Assembly (NCBI GenBank): GCA_946637865.1 | Contig: CAMPBM010000005.1 | Location: 1-36,982 of the forward strand | Direction of reading: 5' to 3' | Length of the DNA: 36,982 nucleotides | Source: an uncultured Lachnospiraceae bacterium | Lineage (GTDB): Bacteria; Bacillota; Clostridia; TANB77; CAG-508 | Made by a program: the position numbers and the translations under genes | The notes under the pieces: generated by a model | What the model saw: the letters and a program-made list of their open reading frames with translations, nothing else | Databases searched by the model: none | What the model was told of the DNA's origin: nothing | In this document: positions 17,494 through 24,300 of the stretch, piece after piece | Layout: every line of letters starts with the position of its first letter | How positions within the stretch are numbered: position 1 is the first letter of the stretch

Positions 17494-17563
17494 AGAACAA
17501 TAGCGGACATTACGAAATCTGCAAAAGAAAAAATATATTGCAAATGTCCGCGTATAATTGTTC
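17494..17563. repeat. Imperfect hairpin repeat in the gap before the YebC gene
   Basis: GAACAATAGCGGACATT (17495-17511) is mirrored by AATGTCCGCG...ATTGTTC (17543-17563). The left arm plus AAATCTGCAAAAGAA is repeated at 14658-14693. The rest of the 17211-17732 gap includes a TATAAT box at 17324-17329 (weak upstream box), a TGAAATTAAGTTTT direct repeat (about 17273 and 17361), and no gene. Confidence 0.65.
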
Positions 17564-17612
17564 GCGTGCGAAATTTTTGCAAGAAAATTTCTGTACAACC
17601 GTTAGCGAAGCT

Positions 17613-17680
17613 TTTTATATAATAGGAAAGCTCTATAAGTTAATTTATACTCTATACTAGAACTTTCCTATTATATAAAA
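17613..17680. promoter_or_regulatory. Perfect 18-bp inverted repeat in the YebC leader
   Basis: TTTTATATAATAGGAAAG (17613-17630) and its exact complement (17663-17680) flank a 32-base loop. A second perfect hairpin, AAGGCT-GAAA-AGCCTT (17681-17696), follows at once. They end about 36 bases before the start codon. They may act as a leader structure or operator, or be a terminator for a short upstream transcript; function is inferred only from position. Confidence 0.55.
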
Positions 17681-17732
17681 AAGGCTGAAAAGCCTTGAAA
17701 ATGAAAAAAAATTAAGAAGGGAGAGATAAAAT

Positions 17733-18458
17733 TTGAGTGGACATTCAAAATGGCATAACATTCAAGCAAAAAAAGGAAAGGCAGACGCTGCCAGAGGAAA
17801 AATATTCACAAAGCTAGGAAGAGAAATATTAGTAGCAGTAAAACAAGGTGGACCAGATCCAGCAGGAAATTCAAAATTAAAAGACGTAATAGCTAAATGT
17901 AAGGCTGCAAATATGCCAAACGATACTATAAATAATGCTATAAAGAAAGCCTCTGGTGCTGGAAATACAGCAAATTATGAGGAAGTAATTTATGAAGGAT
18001 ATGGGCCAAACGGCGTAGCAGTTATAGTTGAAGGAAGCACAGATAATAAAAATAGAACAGCTGCAGATGTACGTCACGCATTTGATAAATCAGGAGGAAA
18101 CTTAGGAACAACAGGTTGCGTATCATATATGTTCAACAAAAAAGGAGTAATTGTAATTGATAAAGAATCAACTTCATTATCTGAAGATGAATTAATGATG
18201 ATAGCTTTAGATAGTGGTGCAGAGGATTTCTCTTCAGAAGACGAAGTTTATGAAATAACAACTGCTCCTGAGGATTTCTCTAGTGTACGTGAAAAATTAG
18301 AAGAGCAAGGTTTGGAATTTTTAGAGGCTGATGTTCAAATGGTTCCAACTACATATACCTCACTTGATGAACATGGTGCAGCAAAAATGCAAAGATTCTT
18401 GGATATGCTAGACGATTTAGATGATGTAACTAATGTATATCATAATTGGGAAGAATAG
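17733..18458 (+). CDS. YebC/PmpR family protein
   Basis: A 241-residue YebC/PmpR family protein. The N-terminus [20 protein letters not shown] is the family hallmark, and the three-domain length is normal. The start is TTG, preceded by AAGGGAGAGATAAAA. Members have been annotated as DNA-binding regulators; more recent work links the family to relief of ribosome stalling in bacteria and mitochondria. That is of interest here because the window seems to use ribosome frameshifting, but no direct link is shown. The gene is intact with no in-frame CGG. Its leader holds two strong hairpins. Confidence 0.93.
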   Translation: MSGHSKWHNIQAKKGKADAARGKIFTKLGREILVAVKQGGPDPAGNSKLKDVIAKCKAANMPNDTINNAIKKASGAGNTANYEEVIYEGYGPNGVAVIVEGSTDNKNRTAADVRHAFDKSGGNLGTTGCVSYMFNKKGVIVIDKESTSLSEDELMMIALDSGAEDFSSEDEVYEITTAPEDFSSVREKLEEQGLEFLEADVQMVPTTYTSLDEHGAAKMQRFLDMLDDLDDVTNVYHNWEE

Positions 18459-18482
18459 GTGTATAAATAAAAAAATCTTTAA

Positions 18483-18635
18483 TTTTCTTTGGAGTACAAT
18501 GTGCTCCACTACGAAGTGATTTCTTTCCTGTTGTACAAGAAATAAGAAAATTTCTGATTTTTTTTGAGCACTTAAATAGCCCTCTACGAATATTCTCATT
18601 CGACCGCTTCGTAGAAGGCTACTTAAGTGCTCCAC
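18483..18635. repeat. Hairpin-bearing repeat after the YebC gene
   Basis: Arms 18566-18589 and 18609-18632 (GAGCACTTAA...TCTACGA and its complement) pair over 24 bases with two mismatches. Upstream lies CTCCACTACGAAGTGATTTC, then an AAGAAAATTTCTGATTTTTT stretch, in the same order as at 4092-4180. It sits between the YebC gene and the convergent SprT-like gene and could also terminate transcription from both sides. Confidence 0.65.
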
Positions 18636-18644
18636 TTATATTTT

Positions 18645-19226
18645 CTATTTTAATTCTATTATTTCAAATTTGCCTCTGCATTTAGCACATCTGTATTTTC
18701 TTACAAAGTTCTTTTGTATTCTTTGCCTATAAAATTCCTGTTTACAACCTTGGCACACAATTTTGTAATTATACTTTTCTTTTTCTATATACTTAATATT
18801 ACTTTTTTCAAAGTCCTTCCTCTTATCTCCTACTCTTGATATATTATATCCATAACTAATATTTATTAGGTTGGCATATTTTTTAAATTCCACACCATGA
18901 TTATTGCAGTACGGCATACAATGTATCAACTCGTGCATTATTGTGTTTTTTATAATACTATCTTCAAGCTCTAAAACCCATTGGCTAATTTCGATATGAT
19001 GTTTATTAAATCTTTCGTATTTTATTACTTTTCTATTTCCGCTCTTGCTAATTACTTTATAATTTTTATCCGGCTCCTCTTGCTTGCAACAGCCATACCT
19101 TTTGTTATTTCTTTTTGAAATTGATATTTCTATTTTGCCATATTTCTTCTCATTCAATATATCTATTCCAATTTTATTTAGTTCATTTACGCACTTAAAA
19201 AATAGTTTGCTTAATTTTTGCTCCAT
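18645..19226 (-). CDS. SprT-like zinc metalloprotease-fold protein
   Basis: A 193-residue protein of the SprT-like family. HELIH (98-102) with His110 in PYCNNHGVEFK gives the expected HExxH...H zinc site, and the C-terminal ribbon has two CxxC pairs (VCQGC and RCAKC, about 158-185). Relatives include eukaryotic Spartan, which degrades proteins cross-linked to DNA, but bacterial SprT-like proteins are mostly uncharacterised. AGGAGAATTTAAAA precedes the ATG. The neighbour upstream on the same strand (19247-19957) is an AlkD-type repair protein 20 bases away, so the two may form a DNA-damage pair. Confidence 0.88.
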   Translation of the reverse strand: MEQKLSKLFFKCVNELNKIGIDILNEKKYGKIEISISKRNNKRYGCCKQEEPDKNYKVISKSGNRKVIKYERFNKHHIEISQWVLELEDSIIKNTIMHELIHCMPYCNNHGVEFKKYANLINISYGYNISRVGDKRKDFEKSNIKYIEKEKYNYKIVCQGCKQEFYRQRIQKNFVRKYRCAKCRGKFEIIELK

Positions 19227-19246
19227 TTTTAAATTCTCCTATTTGT

Positions 19247-19957
19247 TCAAAATCTTTTCATTTTCTTCAATTCCTCTTTCAATTCAATTGGAACCCTATA
19301 TGACTCCCTCATTTTTTGTAATGTTTTATTGAAAGTAAATGTATCTAAATTATTATTTCCTTTTAAATACTTCATAGCTTTATCATTAAATTTTATACCT
19401 ATTTCAGCCAAGGTCCAACTAACTGCCATTTCTGCATAGTAGCCTTTGTTTGTTACATTGTCCAACCTAGATATTACACCATCTACATATTCCTCAACAA
19501 TAAAATTATCTAACATTGTAGTTACTGCATATCTAACCTCAAATTGATTTGGTGATTTTAAATATGGCGCAATAAAGTCCCACAACATCATTCTTTCCTG
19601 TTTCTTCCTTACCTTTAATGTTGAACAAACTACGTCGTTTATTAGCCAGTTTGTAATTTGTGGAATGTATAACTTCATATATTCCAATTTTTCCTTCAAG
19701 TCCATTTTACAATATGCTATAACCAAACCTTCCATTATAATTTCTTCAATATACTTATTATCCTTTTGCTTATTTCCTTCATCTATATAATTTCTATATT
19801 CACTACTAACTGCAATTTCTTTAGCTTTTTTTCTAAGTTCTGGGATTCTTATCCCCAAAATCATATTAATATCTACATCTGGACACGTTTTAGCTGTCAT
19901 TTTTGCAAATTCTTTATCCGATATTTTTACTAGTTCATCCCTTATCTCTTTGTACAT
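19247..19957 (-). CDS. AlkD-like DNA alkylation repair protein
   Basis: A 236-residue HEAT-like repeat protein of the DNA alkylation repair (AlkD) family, which removes alkylated bases such as 7-methylguanine. Family features include ILGIRIPELRKKAKEIA near the N-terminus, IPQITNWLINDVVCSTLK in the middle (the place of the usual NWAxCD motif, here varied) and SPNQFEVRYAVTTMLDNFI. YYAEMAVSWTLAEIGIKF near the end is also typical. It is co-directional with the SprT-like gene 20 bases downstream. No in-frame CGG. Whether it keeps glycosylase activity cannot be judged from the varied motif. Confidence 0.88.
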   Translation of the reverse strand: MYKEIRDELVKISDKEFAKMTAKTCPDVDINMILGIRIPELRKKAKEIAVSSEYRNYIDEGNKQKDNKYIEEIIMEGLVIAYCKMDLKEKLEYMKLYIPQITNWLINDVVCSTLKVRKKQERMMLWDFIAPYLKSPNQFEVRYAVTTMLDNFIVEEYVDGVISRLDNVTNKGYYAEMAVSWTLAEIGIKFNDKAMKYLKGNNNLDTFTFNKTLQKMRESYRVPIELKEELKKMKRF

Positions 19958-20015
19958 TACTATTCACCTCTATATTCTATTTTTCTATTCTTTATTCTAT
20001 ATTTTTTTGATTTTA

Positions 20016-20153
20016 TTACATCTCCATAATACTACGCGGATTAAATATATAAATCCAAACATCAGCAACTCCACTGTACCAATTTGCCAAATCCCTCTTT
20101 GTACAAAAGCCAATACCAGTTGTATTTATCTTGACTATTCCATTATTATGTTT
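20016..20153 (-). pseudogene. Possible small gene remnant
   Basis: An open stretch of about 45 codons reads like protein (NTTGIGFCTKRDLANWYSGV, then VADVWIYIFNPRSIMEM) and ends at TAA 20018-20016. It has an in-frame stop just upstream and no visible start codon or ribosome binding site. It could be the tail of a decayed gene. I do not recognise it. It may equally be chance. Confidence 0.25.
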
Positions 20154-20176
20154 TTACCTATAACCCAATTATATGC

Positions 20177-20207
20177 AAAAAATGCAGGTGAGAACACCTG
20201 CATTTTT
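20177..20207 (-). terminator. Rho-independent terminator of the 98-residue orphan gene
   Basis: A perfect 13-base stem AAAAATGCAGGTG / CACCTGCATTTTT with a 4-base loop, immediately after the stop at 20210. With T-runs on both strands it may work in both directions. Confidence 0.9.
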
Positions 20208-20209
20208 GC

Positions 20210-20506
20210 TTAGGATTTCAAGTAGACAATCAGAGCATCCAGTGCTCTGTAGAACGCATCGATGTGCTGTGGCACATCCATAGGTTCTGCATTAAGTAGT
20301 TTAAGCGCAGTTTCTTCAACAGCTATAGCCTTCATCTGACCTTCACTGTTGTCGCCATCAAGACTACAATCTAAACAACAATCATTTTGAAAAATTGATA
20401 CCTCACCATAAATGTGAGCTACTGCTGCTTTAAAAGTAGTGGTCCGAGTTGCGTTTTTAGCTTGTTCTACGAAGTATAAAATCCTTCTAAGATAGGTTCC
20501 TTTCAT
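20210..20506 (-). CDS. Small orphan protein containing an internal in-frame CGG
   Basis: A 98-residue protein I do not recognise, acidic in its second half and ending in DAFYRALDALIVYLKS. It is well framed as a gene: consensus promoter, AGAAAGGAGG eight bases before the ATG, and a terminator right after the stop. Its base composition looks richer in G+C than its neighbours and its codon choice differs, suggesting recent acquisition. Codon 21 is CGG (20446-20444; ACT CGG ACC). A +1 shift there would give only eight more residues before TAG (a 28-residue peptide), so this is the one gene whose full product needs CGG read in frame. It could be foreign, or its output could report on CGG decoding. 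Confidence 0.7.
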   Translation of the reverse strand: MKGTYLRRILYFVEQAKNATRTTTFKAAVAHIYGEVSIFQNDCCLDCSLDGDNSEGQMKAIAVEETALKLLNAEPMDVPQHIDAFYRALDALIVYLKS

Positions 20507-20540
20507 TTAGGGAACCTCCTTTCTATAAATTGATGTTCTT

Positions 20541-20569
20541 ATTTTATCATTTTTTATTTATTATGTCAA
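20541..20569 (-). promoter_or_regulatory. Predicted promoter of the 98-residue orphan gene
   Basis: TTGACA (20569-20564) and TAAAAT (20546-20541) on the minus strand with a 17-base spacer, about 35 bases before the ATG. Confidence 0.7.
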
Positions 20570-20608
20570 CTCTTTGTTGTTTTTTTTTTGCGATTAGCAT
20601 AATTCTTG

Positions 20609-20880
20609 TTACTGGTCAGCCATTATTGTTGAGTAGTCCAATATAAGAATTATGTAAGAACAGAAAAACATATTAACAATGGAGCTCTGAACGCGCAGTT
20701 TGGCAAGGTTTGTCAAAAGATGCAAAAGGAATAAACCATATCAAAACTTTACACTATTTTCAAATTTCTTTTGCCTTTTGATAAAGCCGAGCCAGCAAGT
20801 TTGCGGAATGTTAATATGTTTTTTTGTGATTACATAATTATTATATTGGACGGCTTATTGCAAAAGCACCAAGCCTGACC
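20609..20880. mobile_element. MITE-like element with imperfect terminal inverted repeats
   Basis: The inner arms 20636-20657 and 20830-20851 (GTCCAATATAA, then one variable base, ATTATGTAA) match at 21 of 22 positions. They are followed inward by AACATATTAACA (20669-20680) and its inverted partner. Outside them are GGTCAGCC at the left and a diverged inverted counterpart at the right. The middle has CAAAAG-rich inverted pieces and no gene. Single ends of this element recur at 14696-14745, 15943-15990, 29341-29393 and 36938-36982. Confidence 0.75.
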
Positions 20881-20899
20881 CATAATTTGTTTTTACAGC

Positions 20900-21649
20900 T
20901 TAAATTGCAATAATATCCTTTATAACTTCCCCCGCAATAATTAACCCTGCTACTGATGGCACAAAAGAAATACTACCGGGAACTTGATTCCTAATTGAAC
21001 ATTTCCTTTTAGTACCTGGAGGACACACACAATTATTTTTGCAACTTGTTTCTTCAGTTTCTGCTGGTTTTATTGGTTCCTCTTTAGAATAAACCACCTT
21101 CAATTTCTGTATACCTCTTGCCCTTAATTCTTTCCTCATTACTTTTGCTAATGGACATACACTTGTTTTGTAAATATCTGCAACTTCAAATTTTGTTGGA
21201 TCAAGTTTATTACCAGTCCCCATGCTAGAAATTATTGGAATATTTAGCCTATTTGCTCTAACCACTAATTCTATCTTTGCCGTAACAGTATCTACGCTAT
21301 CTACTATATAATTAACTGTATTATCTAGTATCTCTGGGCTATTTGGCATAAAAAATTCTTGATATATTTCCACTCTTGCATTTGGATTTATGTCTAGTAT
21401 TCTATCTTTCGCTACTTCTACTTTTTGTTTGCCTATGGTACTCCTCGTAGCTATAATTTGCCTATTTATATTAGTTAAGCATACTTTATCATCATCTACC
21501 AAAATAAAATTCTGTATGCCTGCTCTTGCTAAACCTTCTACTACGTATGAACCCACACCACCAATTCCAAAGATAGCCACCTTTGAATTATTTAGCTTTT
21601 TTATCGCATCTTTTCCTATTATTAATTCTGTTCTTGAAAACTGATTCAT
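20900..21649 (-). CDS. tcdA: tRNA threonylcarbamoyladenosine dehydratase
   Basis: A ThiF/E1-type ATP-dependent enzyme that cyclises t6A37 to ct6A in tRNAs reading ANN codons. The 249-residue length and the start FSRTELIIGKDAIKKLNNSK are typical of TcdA/CsdL. The nucleotide loop is VAIFGIGGVGSYVVEGLARA (about 24-43), followed by LVDDDKVCLTNINRQI, which contains the E1-type Asp and Arg. Two Cys-rich pieces (CKNNCVCPP and KRKC, about 203-216) lie in the C-terminal part. It follows mutL on the same strand after a 71-base gap. No in-frame CGG. Confidence 0.93.
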   Translation of the reverse strand: MNQFSRTELIIGKDAIKKLNNSKVAIFGIGGVGSYVVEGLARAGIQNFILVDDDKVCLTNINRQIIATRSTIGKQKVEVAKDRILDINPNARVEIYQEFFMPNSPEILDNTVNYIVDSVDTVTAKIELVVRANRLNIPIISSMGTGNKLDPTKFEVADIYKTSVCPLAKVMRKELRARGIQKLKVVYSKEEPIKPAETEETSCKNNCVCPPGTKRKCSIRNQVPGSISFVPSVAGLIIAGEVIKDIIAI

Positions 21650-21720
21650 TATTATATCTCCTTTATTAATCTTCTTGAAAAATTAATTCATTATTGGACA
21701 ACCACAATTCTCCATTTATT

Positions 21721-23598
21721 TTAGAATTCCAACTTAATAACAGTTGGTCTACCATGTGGGCAAGTATATGGATTTTTTAGCTTAAGCAGTCTATCTAATA
21801 ATTTATGAACCTCATTTTCAGCTAAATCCATATTAGCTTTAACCGCAGCCTTGCATGCAACAGTTGCTATAAACCTTTCCTCAATATCCTTTATAGTACT
21901 CCTCTCTTTAGTAAGCATTTCATCCAAAATATCCAGAAAAATATTTTTAGTATCTATTTTTGTTTTGTATTCTATATCTGGTATACCATTTATCTTTAAC
22001 GAGTTATCACCAAAAGGCTCTACGTCAAAGCCATAATTTTGAAACAACTCTAAATTGTTTTGTATAAACTCCATCTCCTTATGTGTTAAATTAACTATTT
22101 CAGGGATTAGCATCAACTGACTATTATTGCACATATTATTCTTAAAATTATCTTTTATTTGCTCGTACAACACTCTCTCGTGGGCAGCATGCTGGTCTAC
22201 TAAATACAATTCCTTATCTATCTCAAGCATAATAAATGTTCTAAATACTATTCCGATATATTTATAGTTAACATTTCTTATTTTATCTCTATTTATTAAA
22301 TCTATTCTATCAGAGTCACCTATATTTACCAATTTGGAATTTGACATATCCTCTATTGGAAGACCTAATTTTGACGTATCTAAGTATTTAGAAGCTGATG
22401 TACTATCTCTACCACTCCCATCATTAGTAGTATTTCCTATATTTTTATTTTCATTATTTTCTGTTTTAGTACTAAAATCCTTTTTGCCGAAATAATCATT
22501 ATTCAGTTTGCTGGTTTCTTCTTTGTTATTATAATGATTAGTTAAAAACTTAAGCTCGTTTTCAATATATGATGTCTTATTATTTTCAAGTTCGTTATTT
22601 CCTAGAAATTCTTTATTTAGCAACGCTCCTTTTATAGCATGATACATAACCCTATAGAGCGCCTGCTCATCTTTAAATCTAACTTCCATCTTTGTAGGAT
22701 GCACATTTACATCATAGTACTCTGCTGGCATTTCCATATTTAATATAAAGAAGCCATACTTTCCTATACCTGTCCCACCTTTAAATGCTTGGTCTGCGCT
22801 ACTTGTTAACATTTGATTTTTAATGTTTCTTTTGTTTAAAAATAGAATCTGATTTTTCCTACTATCCTTTGCAATAAGTGTATTTCCAACAACACCTGTT
22901 ACGCTAATTTCTCCTTCTTGATGATTAACCTCTATAAGATTATCTTTTACCTCTTTTCCATACAATGTATATATCACATCTTCAATCTTACCATTTCCAC
23001 TTGACTGAAACACATTTTTTCCATCGTTTATAAGCTTCAAACTGACATCTAAATTTGCCAAGGCCATCTTTTGAATTAACTCTTTTATATACCTAAATTC
23101 TGTCGCATCATTCTTTAAAAATTTGTATCTAACTGGTGTATTGAAAAAAAGATTTTCTACTGTAATTGTCGTACCAATTTGACATCCTACTTCCTCTTTA
23201 TTAAGTATTTCATCTGCTTCTGCAATAAGTTTTACCCCCACAGGCATATCTTTTGTTCTAGATACAATAGTCAATCTTGAAATTGCTACGATGCTTGCTA
23301 AAGCTTCTCCTCTAAATCCCATGGTATATGTTCTTTCCAAATCTTCTATTTTTCTTATCTTACTTGTAGCATGCCTTTCAAGTGCTATTGGCATATCTTC
23401 TGGCTCTATTCCCTTTCCGTTGTCTGAAATTCTTATGAAGGTTTTTCCTCCATTTTTTATTTCTATAACAATATTCTTTGCTCCTGCATCGATTGAATTT
23501 TCAACTAATTCTTTTACAACGTTTGCCGGTCTTTCTATTACTTCGCCTGCTGCTATTTTATTAATTGTTAATTCATCTAATAATACTATGTTTCCCAT
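21721..23598 (-). CDS. mutL: DNA mismatch repair protein MutL
   Basis: The mismatch-repair matchmaker and nicking endonuclease. The N-terminal GHKL ATPase has KELVENSIDAGA, RISDNGKGI and GFRGEALASI. The C-terminal endonuclease has VDQHAAHERVLYEQ, the DQHA(x2)E(x4)E-type metal motif of MutL from bacteria without MutH, plus ACKAAVKANM and CPHGRPT. It is 625 residues with a poorly conserved Asn/Ser/Lys-rich linker (about 340-440). It is intact with no in-frame CGG. mutS is not in the window. Confidence 0.97.
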   Translation of the reverse strand: MGNIVLLDELTINKIAAGEVIERPANVVKELVENSIDAGAKNIVIEIKNGGKTFIRISDNGKGIEPEDMPIALERHATSKIRKIEDLERTYTMGFRGEALASIVAISRLTIVSRTKDMPVGVKLIAEADEILNKEEVGCQIGTTITVENLFFNTPVRYKFLKNDATEFRYIKELIQKMALANLDVSLKLINDGKNVFQSSGNGKIEDVIYTLYGKEVKDNLIEVNHQEGEISVTGVVGNTLIAKDSRKNQILFLNKRNIKNQMLTSSADQAFKGGTGIGKYGFFILNMEMPAEYYDVNVHPTKMEVRFKDEQALYRVMYHAIKGALLNKEFLGNNELENNKTSYIENELKFLTNHYNNKEETSKLNNDYFGKKDFSTKTENNENKNIGNTTNDGSGRDSTSASKYLDTSKLGLPIEDMSNSKLVNIGDSDRIDLINRDKIRNVNYKYIGIVFRTFIMLEIDKELYLVDQHAAHERVLYEQIKDNFKNNMCNNSQLMLIPEIVNLTHKEMEFIQNNLELFQNYGFDVEPFGDNSLKINGIPDIEYKTKIDTKNIFLDILDEMLTKERSTIKDIEERFIATVACKAAVKANMDLAENEVHKLLDRLLKLKNPYTCPHGRPTVIKLEF

Positions 23599-23671
23599 TT
23601 AATTATCTCATTTCCCTTCATTCCTTCAACTGTTTTTCGCTATTATATAACAATTTTCCAATTCTAACAAC

Positions 23672-23739
23672 AAATGTAGATTATTTTTTTCAAAAGTTGT
23701 GACTAGTAAATGAAAATGTAGATTATTTTTTTCAAAAGT
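23672..23739. repeat. 26-bp direct repeat before the 116-residue orphan gene
   Basis: AAATGTAGATTATTTTTTTC followed by AAAAGT occurs at 23672-23697 and again at 23714-23739, exactly, with a 42-base period (four helical turns). The second copy ends one base before the -35 box of the next gene. This spacing is what a tandem operator would show; no binder is known. Confidence 0.6.
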
Positions 23740-23740
23740 A

Positions 23741-23769
23741 TTGCAATATTTTACATAATGTGGTACAAT
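23741..23769 (+). promoter_or_regulatory. Predicted promoter of the 116-residue orphan gene
   Basis: TTGCAA (23741-23746) and TACAAT (23764-23769) with a 17-base spacer, about 52 bases before the ATG and directly after a duplicated 26-base motif. Confidence 0.6.
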
Positions 23770-23821
23770 GTCTATCACATTCGTTATAAACCAATCCCTT
23801 AATTAAGGAGGAAAATTAAAA

Positions 23822-24172
23822 ATGTTGGATGTAGAAACTATTGACCAGATGAGCTCTATCGCCTACAGTTGTTCTTCTGCAAAGAATTCATGGAGTGCAT
23901 TGATAGAATGCGAATATTTTTCTGATTCTTCATCAGAAGAAATAATGAATTTTGCAAGAAGATTTGCGAAAACTGTACAATTCCTAATGGCTACAGGAAA
24001 GGATTTTTCAGAATGCATAGTAGAAGCTGCACAAGCATCCAATCTGGAAAAGATTGGAGCTAATCAAAAATTCCGTGCTCTCGAACTGCTTATAGCCATT
24101 TGGAAGTATGGCGATCAGCTATCAATTTGGTCAGAAAAGCCAGCTAATTTATACGAGTTTCTGACAGCTTAA
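23822..24172 (+). CDS. Small orphan protein, unknown function
   Basis: A 116-residue, probably soluble and helical, acidic protein that I do not recognise. The middle (EEIMNFARRFAKTVQFLMAT, then GKDFSECIVEAAQASNLEKI) suggests amphipathic helices. AAGGAGGAAAATTAAAA precedes the ATG. It has its own promoter and a duplicated upstream motif, and is followed within a few bases by a REP array, convergent with thrS. Base composition is richer in G+C than most genes here, as in the orphan at 20210-20506, suggesting a separate origin. No in-frame CGG. Confidence 0.75.
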   Translation: MLDVETIDQMSSIAYSCSSAKNSWSALIECEYFSDSSSEEIMNFARRFAKTVQFLMATGKDFSECIVEAAQASNLEKIGANQKFRALELLIAIWKYGDQLSIWSEKPANLYEFLTA

Positions 24173-24174
24173 GT

Positions 24175-24300
24175 TGGAATTGGGGACGGAGATTTTTTTA
24201 ATTTCTCCGTCCCCAATTTATTTGAAAAATTCTCCGTCCCCAGTTTAAAAAATTTGAAAAAATCTCCATCCCCAATTTAAAAATCTCCGTCTCCAGTTTA
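24175..24300. repeat. REP-like GGGGACGGAG array
   Basis: One forward AATTGGGGACGGAG unit is followed by four reverse units (TCTCCGTCCCCAATTT and variants with CCATCC or CGTCTCC). The first pair forms a hairpin that may terminate both the orphan gene and thrS. The same unit occurs at 12946-13040. Confidence 0.8.

Noticed and set aside
17398..17598. 66-codon minus-strand open frame in the gap before the YebC gene
   Set aside because: It overlaps hairpin repeats, has low-complexity Phe/Tyr/Cys content and no ribosome binding site.
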